From assembly GCA_015075185.1 (NCBI GenBank), contig JABTUW010000004.1, positions 1,270,761 through 1,334,760 on the forward strand: 64,000 bases of DNA, given 5' to 3'. The notes beneath the pieces are model-generated. The model was given only the letters and a program-made list of their open reading frames with translations. It was not told where the DNA came from and did not search any database. The position numbers and the translations under genes are program-made. This stretch comes from Anaerolineales bacterium. Lineage in GTDB: Bacteria; Chloroflexota; Anaerolineae; 4572-78; J111. This document shows positions 15,549-23,924 of the stretch, in pieces. Positions within the stretch are counted from its first letter, which is position 1, and every line of letters starts with the position of its first letter.

Positions 15549-17222
15549 CTACACGGTTTCATTGCGGCTGGTTTGGTAAATATCGGCCAGCCGCTTAGCC
15601 AGAGCGCCGGCCATTTGCATCAGAATGGTCGGATGCTCAAAAGCCATCAACTGCAAATCGGTGTCGGTCAGGACAAAACACTGCGACGGTTCGGCGGCGC
15701 GGACGGTGGCGTAGCGCGGGTCGGCGGTGAAGAAGGCAATTTCGCCAAATATTTCGCCGGGCTTGATGCCGCCAATTTTGGCTGGCTGCCCCTCGCGCGT
15801 CACAAAAACCTCCAACTTACCCTCGATCAAAAAGTAGACATCGTCGTTGCGCTCGTTTTCCCAGATGACCGCCTCGCCTGGCGCCAATTTAACCAGGCAG
15901 AACAGGCCGGCCAGTTTGAGCATCAACTCCGCCGGCAAAGGCCGGTAAACATCGGTTTGATCGAGCAGGCCCAAGCGGTACAGCGTATGAGCCGCCGTTT
16001 TGTCTTCGGCTTGCTGCACGACATGCTGCCACAAACGGCGGTCCGTTTCGGTGGGTAAACTGTCCGGTAGGGCCAGCGCTGGGTCAAGCTGCGCCGTTAT
16101 CAAGTGCGGAAAGAGCGGGCGCAGGGCCGGCGGGGCCAGTTGGGCCAAATAAGCCAGGGTGTCGGTCTGGCCCTCGTTCCAGTTTTCCAGAATCAGGGTG
16201 GCTTCCCGTTTCAGGCGCTCGGTTTGGGCGGCTACGGTCAGTTCAACCGCTTTCAGCCGGGCTAACAACAGCGAGCGGTATCGTTTATAAAAATAACGTC
16301 CCGCCACAGGCGAGAGCGACCGGGTATCCTGGTAAGCCTTAAAACAGGCCAGCACCGCCGGGTCGGGTGGGTCTTCGTCAACTTCGACGAGCGGCAGCAG
16401 GTCCACGCTCAGGTTCAAATAGCGCCGGGCAAACTCGTCCACATATTCGGTCTCACGGCTGGTCAAATCCAGGTAGAGCCAGCCAACGTGATAGTAAATG
16501 TACTTGATCTGGTCGGCGACGTATTGTTCATCAATGGTTTCAATCAACTCATCCCGCTCTTCCAGGCGCTCGACCAGGTCTTGGGCTAGTTGGCCACTCC
16601 CTTCGAGCATTTGCCCGGCGTCGGTCACGCCCAGGGTCGTCTGGATCATTTCGATATTCTCAAAATCGGCGGTGCCAATCTGGCCCGACACATTCAGGGC
16701 ATGCAGCACGCTGTAGTAGGAGTCGACGGCAATATTTTTTTCTTCCATTTTAGCCGAGAGTGACTCGATGGCCCGCCGCAAAAAGTCCCTGGCATAAGCC
16801 TTTTCCTCCGGGGCCAGCCGGTGCTTGACCACGGCGACGGCCAACTTGTTGGCAATTTGCTCCTCGTTCCAGAGACTATCGCCGAACAGGCCGTAGCGGT
16901 GGCGATAATGGTGGGCCATTTCGTGGGCAATGATATGGGGAATCATCAAGTGGAAAAAGCGCAGCAGTTCCTCGTTATTCGCACAAGCCAGCAATGACCG
17001 CAAAAAAAGGGCCTGCAGCTTGCCCGTCGGCTGATTAAAATCGGGGACTGAGAGATAGATCTGCCGGTCCTCCAGACTATAGTAGCATAACAGCCCGGTT
17101 CCCTGCCGCAACTCAAGGCCGGGGTCCGCCTGGAGACCATATGAGGCAAACTCGGCCAGGAAGGCGTTGAAATGTTTCTGGCCCAGGGCGAATAAATCTA
17201 CGTTTAAGGTCTCCTCTGACAT
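15549..17222 (-). CDS. HExxH metallopeptidase-like protein with C-terminal cyclic-nucleotide-binding domain
   Basis: The N-terminal part has a zinc-metallopeptidase motif HEMAHH (H102, E103, H106 counted from the first of three ATGs) and downstream NEEQIANK, which could give the third ligand as in gluzincins. A helical middle follows. Residues about 425-545 form a Crp/PKA-type cyclic-nucleotide-binding domain with an intact phosphate cassette FGEIA...PRYATV. Three consecutive ATGs follow the GGAGG; the third (17222) has the right spacing and is taken as start (557 residues). It lies downstream of an adenylyl-cyclase-like gene, so cAMP is the likely ligand. The substrate may be the adjacent small peptide; this is inference. 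Confidence 0.72.
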   Translation of the reverse strand: MSEETLNVDLFALGQKHFNAFLAEFASYGLQADPGLELRQGTGLLCYYSLEDRQIYLSVPDFNQPTGKLQALFLRSLLACANNEELLRFFHLMIPHIIAHEMAHHYRHRYGLFGDSLWNEEQIANKLAVAVVKHRLAPEEKAYARDFLRRAIESLSAKMEEKNIAVDSYYSVLHALNVSGQIGTADFENIEMIQTTLGVTDAGQMLEGSGQLAQDLVERLEERDELIETIDEQYVADQIKYIYYHVGWLYLDLTSRETEYVDEFARRYLNLSVDLLPLVEVDEDPPDPAVLACFKAYQDTRSLSPVAGRYFYKRYRSLLLARLKAVELTVAAQTERLKREATLILENWNEGQTDTLAYLAQLAPPALRPLFPHLITAQLDPALALPDSLPTETDRRLWQHVVQQAEDKTAAHTLYRLGLLDQTDVYRPLPAELMLKLAGLFCLVKLAPGEAVIWENERNDDVYFLIEGKLEVFVTREGQPAKIGGIKPGEIFGEIAFFTADPRYATVRAAEPSQCFVLTDTDLQLMAFEHPTILMQMAGALAKRLADIYQTSRNETV

Positions 17223-17242
17223 CATCATCCTCCTACAATGAT

Positions 17243-17270
17243 GACCGCCGACCGCTGACCGCCGACCACT
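17243..17270. repeat. Heptanucleotide array, GACCRCY x4
   Basis: Units GACCGCC, GACCGCT, GACCGCC and GACCACT lie just upstream of the metallopeptidase gene start (which is on the - strand). Confidence 0.8.
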
Positions 17271-17291
17271 GGATTCGTTTTCATCGCCTTA

Positions 17292-17326
17292 CTATCTTGC
17301 TGCCTGCTATCTGCTACCTGTTACCG
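17292..17326. repeat. Heptanucleotide array, GCTRYCT-like x5
   Basis: Units CTATCTT, GCTGCCT, GCTATCT, GCTACCT and GTTACCG run up to and over the stop codon (complement of 17321-17323) of the terpene-synthase-like gene. An array meets a stop codon here as it does at 333-360. Confidence 0.75.
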
Positions 17327-18244
17327 GCATACCGCCGCAATCCGGGCGAGAGCTTCCAATCCGGCCGCGACCTCGTTAGCTTTTTTTTGGAGCATACCCT
17401 CCCGAAGTTCCAGATAGACCAGCAAATCCGGGCTGTGCAGCTCTTGAGCCAGGGTTTTCAGGGCCGACATCCAGCCCTGCGCTGTTTGAATCGCCCAGGC
17501 GAAGCCCTCCCTGGCCACCCAGGCCACAACGGGTTCGTCGGGATGACGCCGCCGTTCGGCTTCAGCCAAAAAGTAAGTCTGTATGCCGCTGCTATAATCC
17601 CGCTGCCACCCGAAAAGGTCATTCAGCAGTTGGTGCCAACAGCCGAACAGATCCACACAGCGCGACCAGACCGCAATCAGGTCAGTCCTATCAGAACGAT
17701 AACTGACCGCAGCCAATGGGATCTTGGCCGCGCAGGTTTTTTGGGCCGCTACCTGTTCAAACTGAGCTACCTCCAAGTCGGCCAGCAGGGCATCCTGGAA
17801 GGTGACTTCAGCCGAGTGAAACCATGTGGTTTTGAAAAAGCGCCAAAAAGGATGGTCAGCCGCAAAATAAGGGTGGTATGCCGCCTGAAACTGGGTCTGA
17901 AAGAAATTAAGGACCGGCAGCAGCTTCAATTCTACTGAAGAATTGCCATCCATCAAATTATCGGCCAACCGAATAGCATAATAGCCGTTGATTGTCGAGT
18001 AGGCCAGGTCTCCTTGAAACGCCAGGTCGTGGCCGAAGCCGAGACTCTTTTCCAGCCACCAGGGCAGCAATAAAGAGGGGAATGCCTGCGGATGGGTGAA
18101 ATAAGCGGCCGGTTCAGTCCCGCCAGCTAACTGCTGCATCCAGCGCGAGACGTGCTGAGTCAGCACCGGCGCAGCCTGAGCTAGCTCCTGCTGCAAGCGA
18201 GAAACAGCGGCAGTAATCAGGCAGTTTTGTTGGGAGTCGTACAT
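17321..18244 (-). CDS. Class I terpene-synthase-like protein
   Basis: This all-helical 307-residue protein has two motifs expected of a class I isoprenoid/terpene synthase: DNLMD at 95-99 (aspartate-rich motif position) and NDLFGWQRD at 208-216, an NSE-triad variant with Asn, Gly and Asp at positions 0, 4 and 8. The spacing of about 113 residues fits the fold. The region around the second motif also recalls squalene/phytoene synthases, so a head-to-head prenyl synthase is an alternative. The start ATG (18242-18244) overlaps the 3' end of the cyclase-like gene by 28 bases. It is paralogous to the N-terminal half of the 684-residue protein, which has lost part of these motifs. Confidence 0.72.
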   Translation of the reverse strand: MYDSQQNCLITAAVSRLQQELAQAAPVLTQHVSRWMQQLAGGTEPAAYFTHPQAFPSLLLPWWLEKSLGFGHDLAFQGDLAYSTINGYYAIRLADNLMDGNSSVELKLLPVLNFFQTQFQAAYHPYFAADHPFWRFFKTTWFHSAEVTFQDALLADLEVAQFEQVAAQKTCAAKIPLAAVSYRSDRTDLIAVWSRCVDLFGCWHQLLNDLFGWQRDYSSGIQTYFLAEAERRRHPDEPVVAWVAREGFAWAIQTAQGWMSALKTLAQELHSPDLLVYLELREGMLQKKANEVAAGLEALARIAAVCR

Positions 18245-21200
18245 CGCAATGCCTCCTGGGCACGTTCCAGGTCATAGGTAGCGCCCAACCGAGTAAAAAT
18301 GCGGCAGGCCCGCGCCAGGTGGCGAGACCGCGCCGGGTCGGTCAAGGGCAGTCGCTGCCCGATTTCAAAATGAGCCAACCCAGCCGGGTAAGGCATATCG
18401 AGCTTTTCAGCCGCCCGCAAGCTTTTGGCCCACCACTTTCTGGCTCGACCCCGGCGGCCCGACACCCACTCCAACACGCCTTGCCAGAGATAAGCGCGGG
18501 GCTGGCCAATAGGGAAGACACGGGCATAGGCTTGCAGGCACGGCAAGCTCTGCTGTGCTCCGGTTTTAGATCCCTGGCTTTGGCTTTAGAATTTTGCCCG
18601 GTGAGGGCTGCTTCCCACAGAACCAGGTGAGCTTCGGCTGCGCCGGCATAGCCAGGCAGGGACAGGAACGAGGTGGGAGAGGTTTTGGCAATCAATTGCG
18701 AGGCTTTTTCAGCCGCCGCCAGGGCCAGTTCCGCGTCCGTCTGGCGCAGATGGACCAATGCTTTCAAACCGTGCAAATCAATATGGAGCGCCTCGTCCAC
18801 CACGTGCGTGTTTTCTGCGAGCAGGGTTTCCAGCATCTCCAGACGCTGAAGCGCCTCCTCAAAATCGCCTCCTGGTAACAGGCAGTAAACCTGGCCGCGT
18901 AAGGCCCAGGCCTGGTTGTGCGCGTCACGCCGCCGCTTGGCTGAGAGCCAATACTCATCATACAGTTTGGCGCACTGGGCAAAGCGGCCCTGGAAATATT
19001 CGACCATAGCCAGATTGCCCACGCCATCGTCGCGCCGGCCCCGGTCGCCCAGCCGTTCCGAAATATCAATGACCTGTCTCAACAGGTCGCGCGCCTGCTC
19101 CCAGTGACCTACTCCGGCGTAATAAATACCGGTCAAGAGCGCCACCCAGGCTCGCGCCGGTAAATTGTGGATGCGCCGGGTCATCTCCAGAGCGCGGCGG
19201 CAGTAACTTTCGGCCAGGGCATGGAACGGCACAAAGCCGATAATTACGCCCACCGAAGCATAACCCCGGGCCAATTCAGGCGACGGCCCGGCTGCCTCGG
19301 CCAGGGTGAGCGAGCGAAACGCCGCGTACAGAGAGGGTACAGTTTCATTAGCAAAGTAATAAACAGCCGTCAAACCCTCATAGGCTCGCGCCGCTTCCAA
19401 CAAAGTATCACTTTCTGAGGCCTGGCGGCCAAGATAACGGGCCGGCCACAGCCGGTACAGGGCTTGCTGCAAGACCTGCCCCACCAGACCGGTGATTAAA
19501 TTGATTTTGCCGGAGGGTAACGGCTTTCCCAGCAGGGTCAATCCCTGTTCAAGATGGGCCCGTCCTTCAGAAAACTTAACCCAGTTGACGTACGCTTCAC
19601 CTAGTTTTAATTCCCAGCGTGCCCGGCGTTGGAGGGTGGGAAGGTCGGAAGGTTGCCCATAGGGGGCCTTGGCCTCTGCGGGCCACTTCGTCGATTCGAA
19701 GGTTGGAGATATGGCTTCAGATATCTCTCCTGCTCTCCTGCTCCCCTGCTCTTCTGCTCTTCTCCTTTCCTCCTCCTCTGCCAGAGCAAGGGCGTCGCTA
19801 AAAAACTCGACTGCCTCTTCGTTAGCATAACTGCGCAGAGCCTGTTCGCCCGCTTTCTCTAAGTAGTCCAATGCTTTGGAGGTCACATTTGCCTGCCGCC
19901 AGTGGAAAGCCAGACGCGAGTAGAAAGGCGAAAGGTCATCCACATAGGTTTGCTCGTACCAATCGGCTACCGCCCGGTGCAGCTCACGGCGCTGGGCAAA
20001 GAGCATCATATTATAGGCGACTTCCTGGGTGATGATATGTTTGAAGATATAGGTCAGGTCGGGTTCGGGGACTTCCAGTTCGGTAATGTCTAAACGGGCC
20101 AGACCGCTCAGATAATCCGGCAGGCGAGTTTTGTCAGCCTCAATCGGGTGAATATCATGCAGGGTTTCAAATTCAAAGACCCGGCCAATGACACTGGCCA
20201 CTTTGAGGGTCAACTGCTGCGGGGGGGTCAAGCGATCAATCCGGCTGGTAATGACTCCCTGAACCGTATCGGGCAGGTACAAACTCTGGAAGTCAGCCGC
20301 CTGGGGGGTAAGACGGCACTCTCCGTTTGCTACCGTAATCAAACCCGAGTCGCGCAGGGCGTAAGCCAATTCTTCCCCAAAAAAGGGGTTGCCATCGGTT
20401 TTGGCATATATCAACTCCGCCAGCGAGTCGGGCAGACTGGCTACCCCTAATCTTTGGCAGACCAGGGTAGCCATATCGGCCAGCGGCAAAGTATTTAAAG
20501 TTATTTGGTGGGTCTTAGGATCGCGCAGCAACTGGCTGTATTCCGGGGGCAGCGGTTCGGTCAGAGGGCGAGTGGCCAGCACCAGCAGAATAGGGTGGAC
20601 CCGCTGCGCCACCAGCAAGGCCAGCCCCCAGGAGGCCGAGTCGAGCCAGTGGGCGTCTTCTATAACCAGCATGATCTCCCCATCTCGATGCACCGCTTGT
20701 TGCAGCAAATGCAGAAGCAGCTCGTGGGTATTATCGGCCCGCACTTTGCCGGTCATGTGTTCGGTGATCTCGTTTTCCGGCCAATCGAGGGATAGGACCG
20801 GGTTGAGCAGGGGAGCCAACTGCCCCAGCGCCGGAGAGGAGCTGCTCCCTCCTCCAAGCCCCACCTGCCCAGGCAAAGCAGGGATTGCGGGCAGGGGTGC
20901 AAAGCGAGTTTCCAACTGCTGCTGGACATGCGCCCGGCGAAGAGCCGGATCATCGGGTAGTGACTCCAAATTAAAAAGCTGCTTAAAGACGGGTCGCCAG
21001 GCATGATAAGGCGTTGATTTATCAATCGCGCTGGCGATGCCTAGCCAGCCCAGTACGCCCAGCGCATAAGCTTGGCGGAGCAGCTCTTCAATCAAACGCG
21101 ATTTACCAACGCCGGCTTCACCTTCAATCACAATGATGCCGCCTGTTCCGCGCAGCAGCGTTTGGAGGTGAGAAGTCAGCAGCTCTCGCTCTACCTGGCG

Positions 21201-22589
21201 TCCCACCAGGGTAGTCTGACGCCGGCTGGCCCCCGCTTTTAGGCTCAGCGGGCGGTAAACCGGCACCGGCTCTGCCTTACCTTTGACCTTCATCAGTGGC
21301 AGAGCTTCAAAATTCAGTTGGGCCTGGGCGGCGTTATAGGTGGCAGCATCACACAGAATGCCGTCAGAGGCGGCTTGCATCAGGCGCGCGGCCAGGTTGA
21401 CCACATCACCGATCATGGTGTACTCGCGCCGCCGGTTGTTGCCGACCATCCCACAAAAAGCCCGCCCGGTAGTGACCCCAATGGCGCTGCGTAATCCCAT
21501 GCGGTGGAGTTCGGCCTGAACAGCCATCGCCACCTGGACCCCGCGAGCCGGGTCATCTTCATGGGCAAGCGGGGGTAGACCCAGGGCAGCAATCAGGGTG
21601 ACGCCTTTGTCGTCTACGCTCAGTTTGTTGATGCTGCCTTCATAACGATAGAGGCTGGTTTGCAGGGTTTGCATCAGCGACTGGGCCTGTTCCAGCGGCA
21701 TGGCATAATCCAGGTCGTGCAGGTTGATGAAGATGACCGTTACCCGGCGCAGCTCGGCCAGCCAGCCGGCCTGCCCGGCCGCCAGACGGGCCAAAATCGC
21801 CCCAGGAATAAACGCCCGCAGCCCGGCTTCCGCCTCCGCTGGCAGAGGAGTGACACCATTCGCAGCCGGCGGTAGGGATGAACTGGACTGGCGTAGGCCC
21901 GTTAAACGGAGCGCCCTATGTGGCTCTCCGTTAGCGGAACCTGGTAAAGAAGCGGCTCCAAAGCTTACCGGACTCCCAACCACTATCTCTGGCAGGAGCG
22001 ACCAGGCTTCGGGGGAGAGGATCGTGTCACCCGGCTGAGCCTGACCACCGGCTAAACCAACCTGAATTAAGGGAGCGCCGGTAACCAAGAATTCCCAGCG
22101 GCCATAGACCCCGCCGAGATGCATGGTCAGGACGTCGCCGACGCCCAGGGCCAACTTGAGTGATAGACGTACCCCTGCCGCTACCTCGTAGGCGTTGAGC
22201 CGCTGCTGGACAGCCAGGCTGCATTGGGCCGCTTGCTCGACCGCCGCCGGCAGGCAAGCCGGATCATAATGGCCGGTTTCATTAAATGCTGGCCAGAGGG
22301 CAATCAGCGCATCGCCGGCAAATTTAACAATATCACCGCCGTAAGCGGTAATCAAATCAATCAATTGTCCAAAGTAGGTGTTGAGATGCTGGGTCAATTC
22401 TTCCGCCCCGGCCGGTCCTTTCTGAGCCAGATGTTCGGTCAGGGCGGTAAAGCCGGAAATGTCGGCAAAAAGCACGGCGGCAGGGAATGTTTCGGCGGTG
22501 GGGCTATCAATCGGTGTCGGGTTGACCGCCAGGCGACGAGTGATCAACGCCGGCACGTAGCTGGCGAGAGTTTCAATAAGCTCAGTCAC
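18217..22589 (-). CDS. Soluble-adenylyl-cyclase-like protein (C1-C2-NTPase-TPR), frameshifted
   Basis: It begins at GTG 22589. The first cyclase domain has LFADISGFTAL (metal Asp D43) and VKFAGDALIALW (Lys 89 and metal Asp D93) but lacks the Asn-Arg pair. The second lacks the first metal Asp (FINLHDL) but has INKLSVDDKG and EYTMIGDVVNLAARL with Asn and Arg. The two would form one composite site, as in mammalian soluble adenylyl cyclase, whose C1-C2-NTPase-TPR layout is the same. The P-loop GEAGVGKS is near residue 490, and TPR-like helices follow. The frame breaks at TTTT 18564-18567; restoring one base continues TPRs to 18217, giving about 1457 residues. An octanucleotide array encodes a Glu/Arg-rich insert near residue 940. 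Confidence 0.8.
19727..19782. repeat. Octanucleotide array within coding sequence
   Basis: About seven 8-base units (CTCCTGCT, CTCCTGCT, CCCCTGCT, CTTCTGCT, CTTCTCCT, TTCCTCCT, CCTCTGCC). On the - strand they encode a Glu/Arg/Gly-rich stretch in a loop between TPR helices of the cyclase-like protein. The unit length of 8 shifts frame each copy, so only certain copy numbers keep the gene open. Confidence 0.75.
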
Positions 22590-22816
22590 CGTGATTATCC
22601 CTTAATAATTCAGATTCTGAAGGCGTAGGACACTCTTGTTCCCAAACGGAGTTTGGGAACAAGAGTGCGAACTGAACACCCCTCAGTATGAGGAATCTTA
22701 AGATTTTTGTCTATCCCCCATATATGCTATCGGGGTAATAACTCCTATTTTAACTCAATTATCAGAGCAGTAGAAAATATTGATGCGCTATAAAGAGGCC
22801 TAAATACCCATTGTAT
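22590..22816. other. Intergenic region upstream of the cyclase-like operon
   Basis: Together with the small-RNA region up to 22980 this forms a 391-base gap between divergent genes. This part holds a 37-bp inverted repeat (22631-22667), a small CCTCA/TGAGG hairpin (22682-22694) and A/T-rich sequence. It should contain the - strand promoter of the cyclase-like operon, but I could not pick out a convincing -35/-10 pair. No coding frame is supported. Confidence 0.5.
22631..22667. repeat. Perfect 17-bp inverted repeat with GGA loop
   Basis: CACTCTTGTTCCCAAAC and its exact complement flank GGA. No T-run follows on either side. It resembles short palindromes built on GTTCCCAAAC...GTTTGGGAAC that recur in cyanobacterial and Chloroflexota genomes. 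It lies 42 bases ahead of the cyclase-like start and would be in the leader if the promoter is further upstream. Confidence 0.7.
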
Positions 22817-22845
22817 TAGACAATAAGTCTGTGCTATGTTAGTAT
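22817..22845 (+). promoter_or_regulatory. Predicted promoter of candidate small RNA
   Basis: TAGACA (22817-22822) and TAGTAT (22840-22845) are separated by 17 bases. Transcription would start near 22852, about 17 bases before a strong closing stem. Confidence 0.4.
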
Positions 22846-22851
22846 TGTTGA

Positions 22852-22949
22852 GTTAGATCCATTAACAAAAGAGGAGTGCCTTTTTCTCGGTACGGGTGAT
22901 GCGCGGCGCACCCCGATCATGGAGAGAAGTCACTCCTCTTCTATTTTTT
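22852..22949 (+). ncRNA. Candidate structured small RNA or leader RNA
   Basis: AAGAGGAGTG (22869-22878) pairs perfectly with CACTCCTCTT (22931-22940). Inside lies a second folded core: CGGGTG (22893-22898) can pair with CACCCCG (one bulge), or UGCG-CGG-CGCA forms a tight hairpin. The closing stem is followed by CTATTTTTT, a terminator-like run. With the upstream promoter this makes a roughly 100-nt RNA. It could be a stand-alone sRNA or a terminating leader of the HAD gene (ATG 22981). It matches no RNA class I can name; 4.5S and 6S landmarks are absent. Confidence 0.5.
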
Positions 22950-22980
22950 GGCAACCTGTTTACTATCAAATATTGCTCGG

Positions 22981-23649
22981 ATGAAAAATCGAGTGCATCC
23001 ACCCTTTGAATATATTTTGTTTGATCTGGATGAGACGCTCTACCCGCGAGCGTCCGGTCTGATGGGGGCCATTTCCGAGCGTATTCTACTCTATATGGTT
23101 CATAAAGTAGGCATTCCAGCCGATGATGCGCCAGAAGTAAAGCGCAGCTATCATCAACATCATGGCACTACCCTGCGCGGCTTGATGGACGAATATCACA
23201 TTGATCCCCTTGATTACCTGACTTTTGTGCATGATCTGAATCCGCGTGATTTTTTTGGGGCCAGCCCGCCCCTGGATGAAATGCTGCACGATATTCCCCT
23301 GCGTAAGGTTATCTTTACCAATGCCGATCGCTCCCACTCCGAACGTGTTTTGGGCGCCTTACAAATCCGGCCTCATTTTGAGCAAATTATTGACATTGCC
23401 ACAATGAAGTACATAAATAAGCCGGACCCCCTGGCTTACCAGCAGGCGCTTACCCTGTTGAACGTCCCCGGTGAATGCTGCATTATGGTGGATGATTTGG
23501 CCCGCAATTTAATTCCGGCCAAAGATGCCGGTATGACGACCATTTTGGTCGAGGGAACCGGCCCTTCCCTGGCGATAGACTATGTCGTGCCCACCGTTTT
23601 CCACGTCGGCCCACTGCTGAAAAAGTTACTCCTCAAACACAGGCCCTAA
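22981..23649 (+). CDS. HAD-superfamily hydrolase (pyrimidine 5'-nucleotidase-like)
   Basis: With the ATG at 22981 the protein is 222 residues. It shows HAD motif I FDLDETLYP (Asp 15 and 17), motif II FTNAD, the motif III lysine in NKPDP and motif IV MVDDLARN. The pattern and length fit the SDT1/PHM8-like 5'-nucleotidase group. An upstream TTG at 22948 would add 11 residues but lies inside the terminator-like run of the preceding RNA element, so it is less likely. It is not obviously coupled to neighbours. The substrate is not predictable beyond a phosphomonoester, probably a nucleotide or sugar phosphate. Confidence 0.85.
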   Translation: MKNRVHPPFEYILFDLDETLYPRASGLMGAISERILLYMVHKVGIPADDAPEVKRSYHQHHGTTLRGLMDEYHIDPLDYLTFVHDLNPRDFFGASPPLDEMLHDIPLRKVIFTNADRSHSERVLGALQIRPHFEQIIDIATMKYINKPDPLAYQQALTLLNVPGECCIMVDDLARNLIPAKDAGMTTILVEGTGPSLAIDYVVPTVFHVGPLLKKLLLKHRP

Positions 23650-23667
23650 GAGCATTAACCGTCATCA

Positions 23668-23751
23668 ATATGAGTTACGCAGTTGGTCCGTAGTCTAGGG
23701 CTTTATGCCCGCCCACGAGGGGCTAAACTACCCGAACTGCATAATTCCTAA
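23668..23751. repeat. MITE-like folded repeat
   Basis: About 84 bases with imperfect inverted ends (TGAGTTACGCAGTT near 23671 against AACTGCATAATTC near 23735) and internal hairpins such as GGGC-TTTAT-GCCC. It lies between the HAD and galE genes, with no coding frame. It is probably a non-autonomous element of a family related to elements with GTTACGCAGTT ends. Confidence 0.5.
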
Positions 23752-23833
23752 TCAATTCAGGTTAGTCCGGCAACTTGATTAAATTGCGCAGTAAGAGTAA
23801 GGTAGGAGTAGGTTCTGTGGGAGATTTCACGAT

Positions 23834-23861
23834 TTGCGCGCCGGTTGAATAGACGTAAAAT
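23834..23861 (+). promoter_or_regulatory. Predicted promoter of galE and the polysaccharide operon
   Basis: TTGCGC (23834-23839) and TAAAAT (23856-23861), 16 bases apart, lie 63 bases ahead of the galE ATG. Confidence 0.4.
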
Positions 23862-23892
23862 AAAGGCTTTGGTTCATAACAACGAGCCAGTT

Positions 23893-23909
23893 TGCAACGT
23901 TTCGTTGCA
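23893..23909 (+). promoter_or_regulatory. Leader hairpin next to the galE ribosome binding site
   Basis: TGCAACG and CGTTGCA form a 7-bp stem with a TTT loop, ending directly before GAGAGGA (23910-23916). It could affect ribosome access to galE. Confidence 0.5.
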
Positions 23910-23924
23910 GAGAGGATAAAATAC

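Noticed and set aside
17297..17938. 213-codon + strand frame opposite the terpene-synthase-like gene
   Set aside because: The - strand frame carries the NDLFGWQRD metal motif and fits the operon; the antisense frame begins in a heptanucleotide array.
22869..22949. 4.5S (SRP) RNA, 6S RNA or a named riboswitch
   Set aside because: The SRP GGAAGCAGCC-type loop is absent, the length is too short for 6S, and no riboswitch consensus could be matched by eye.
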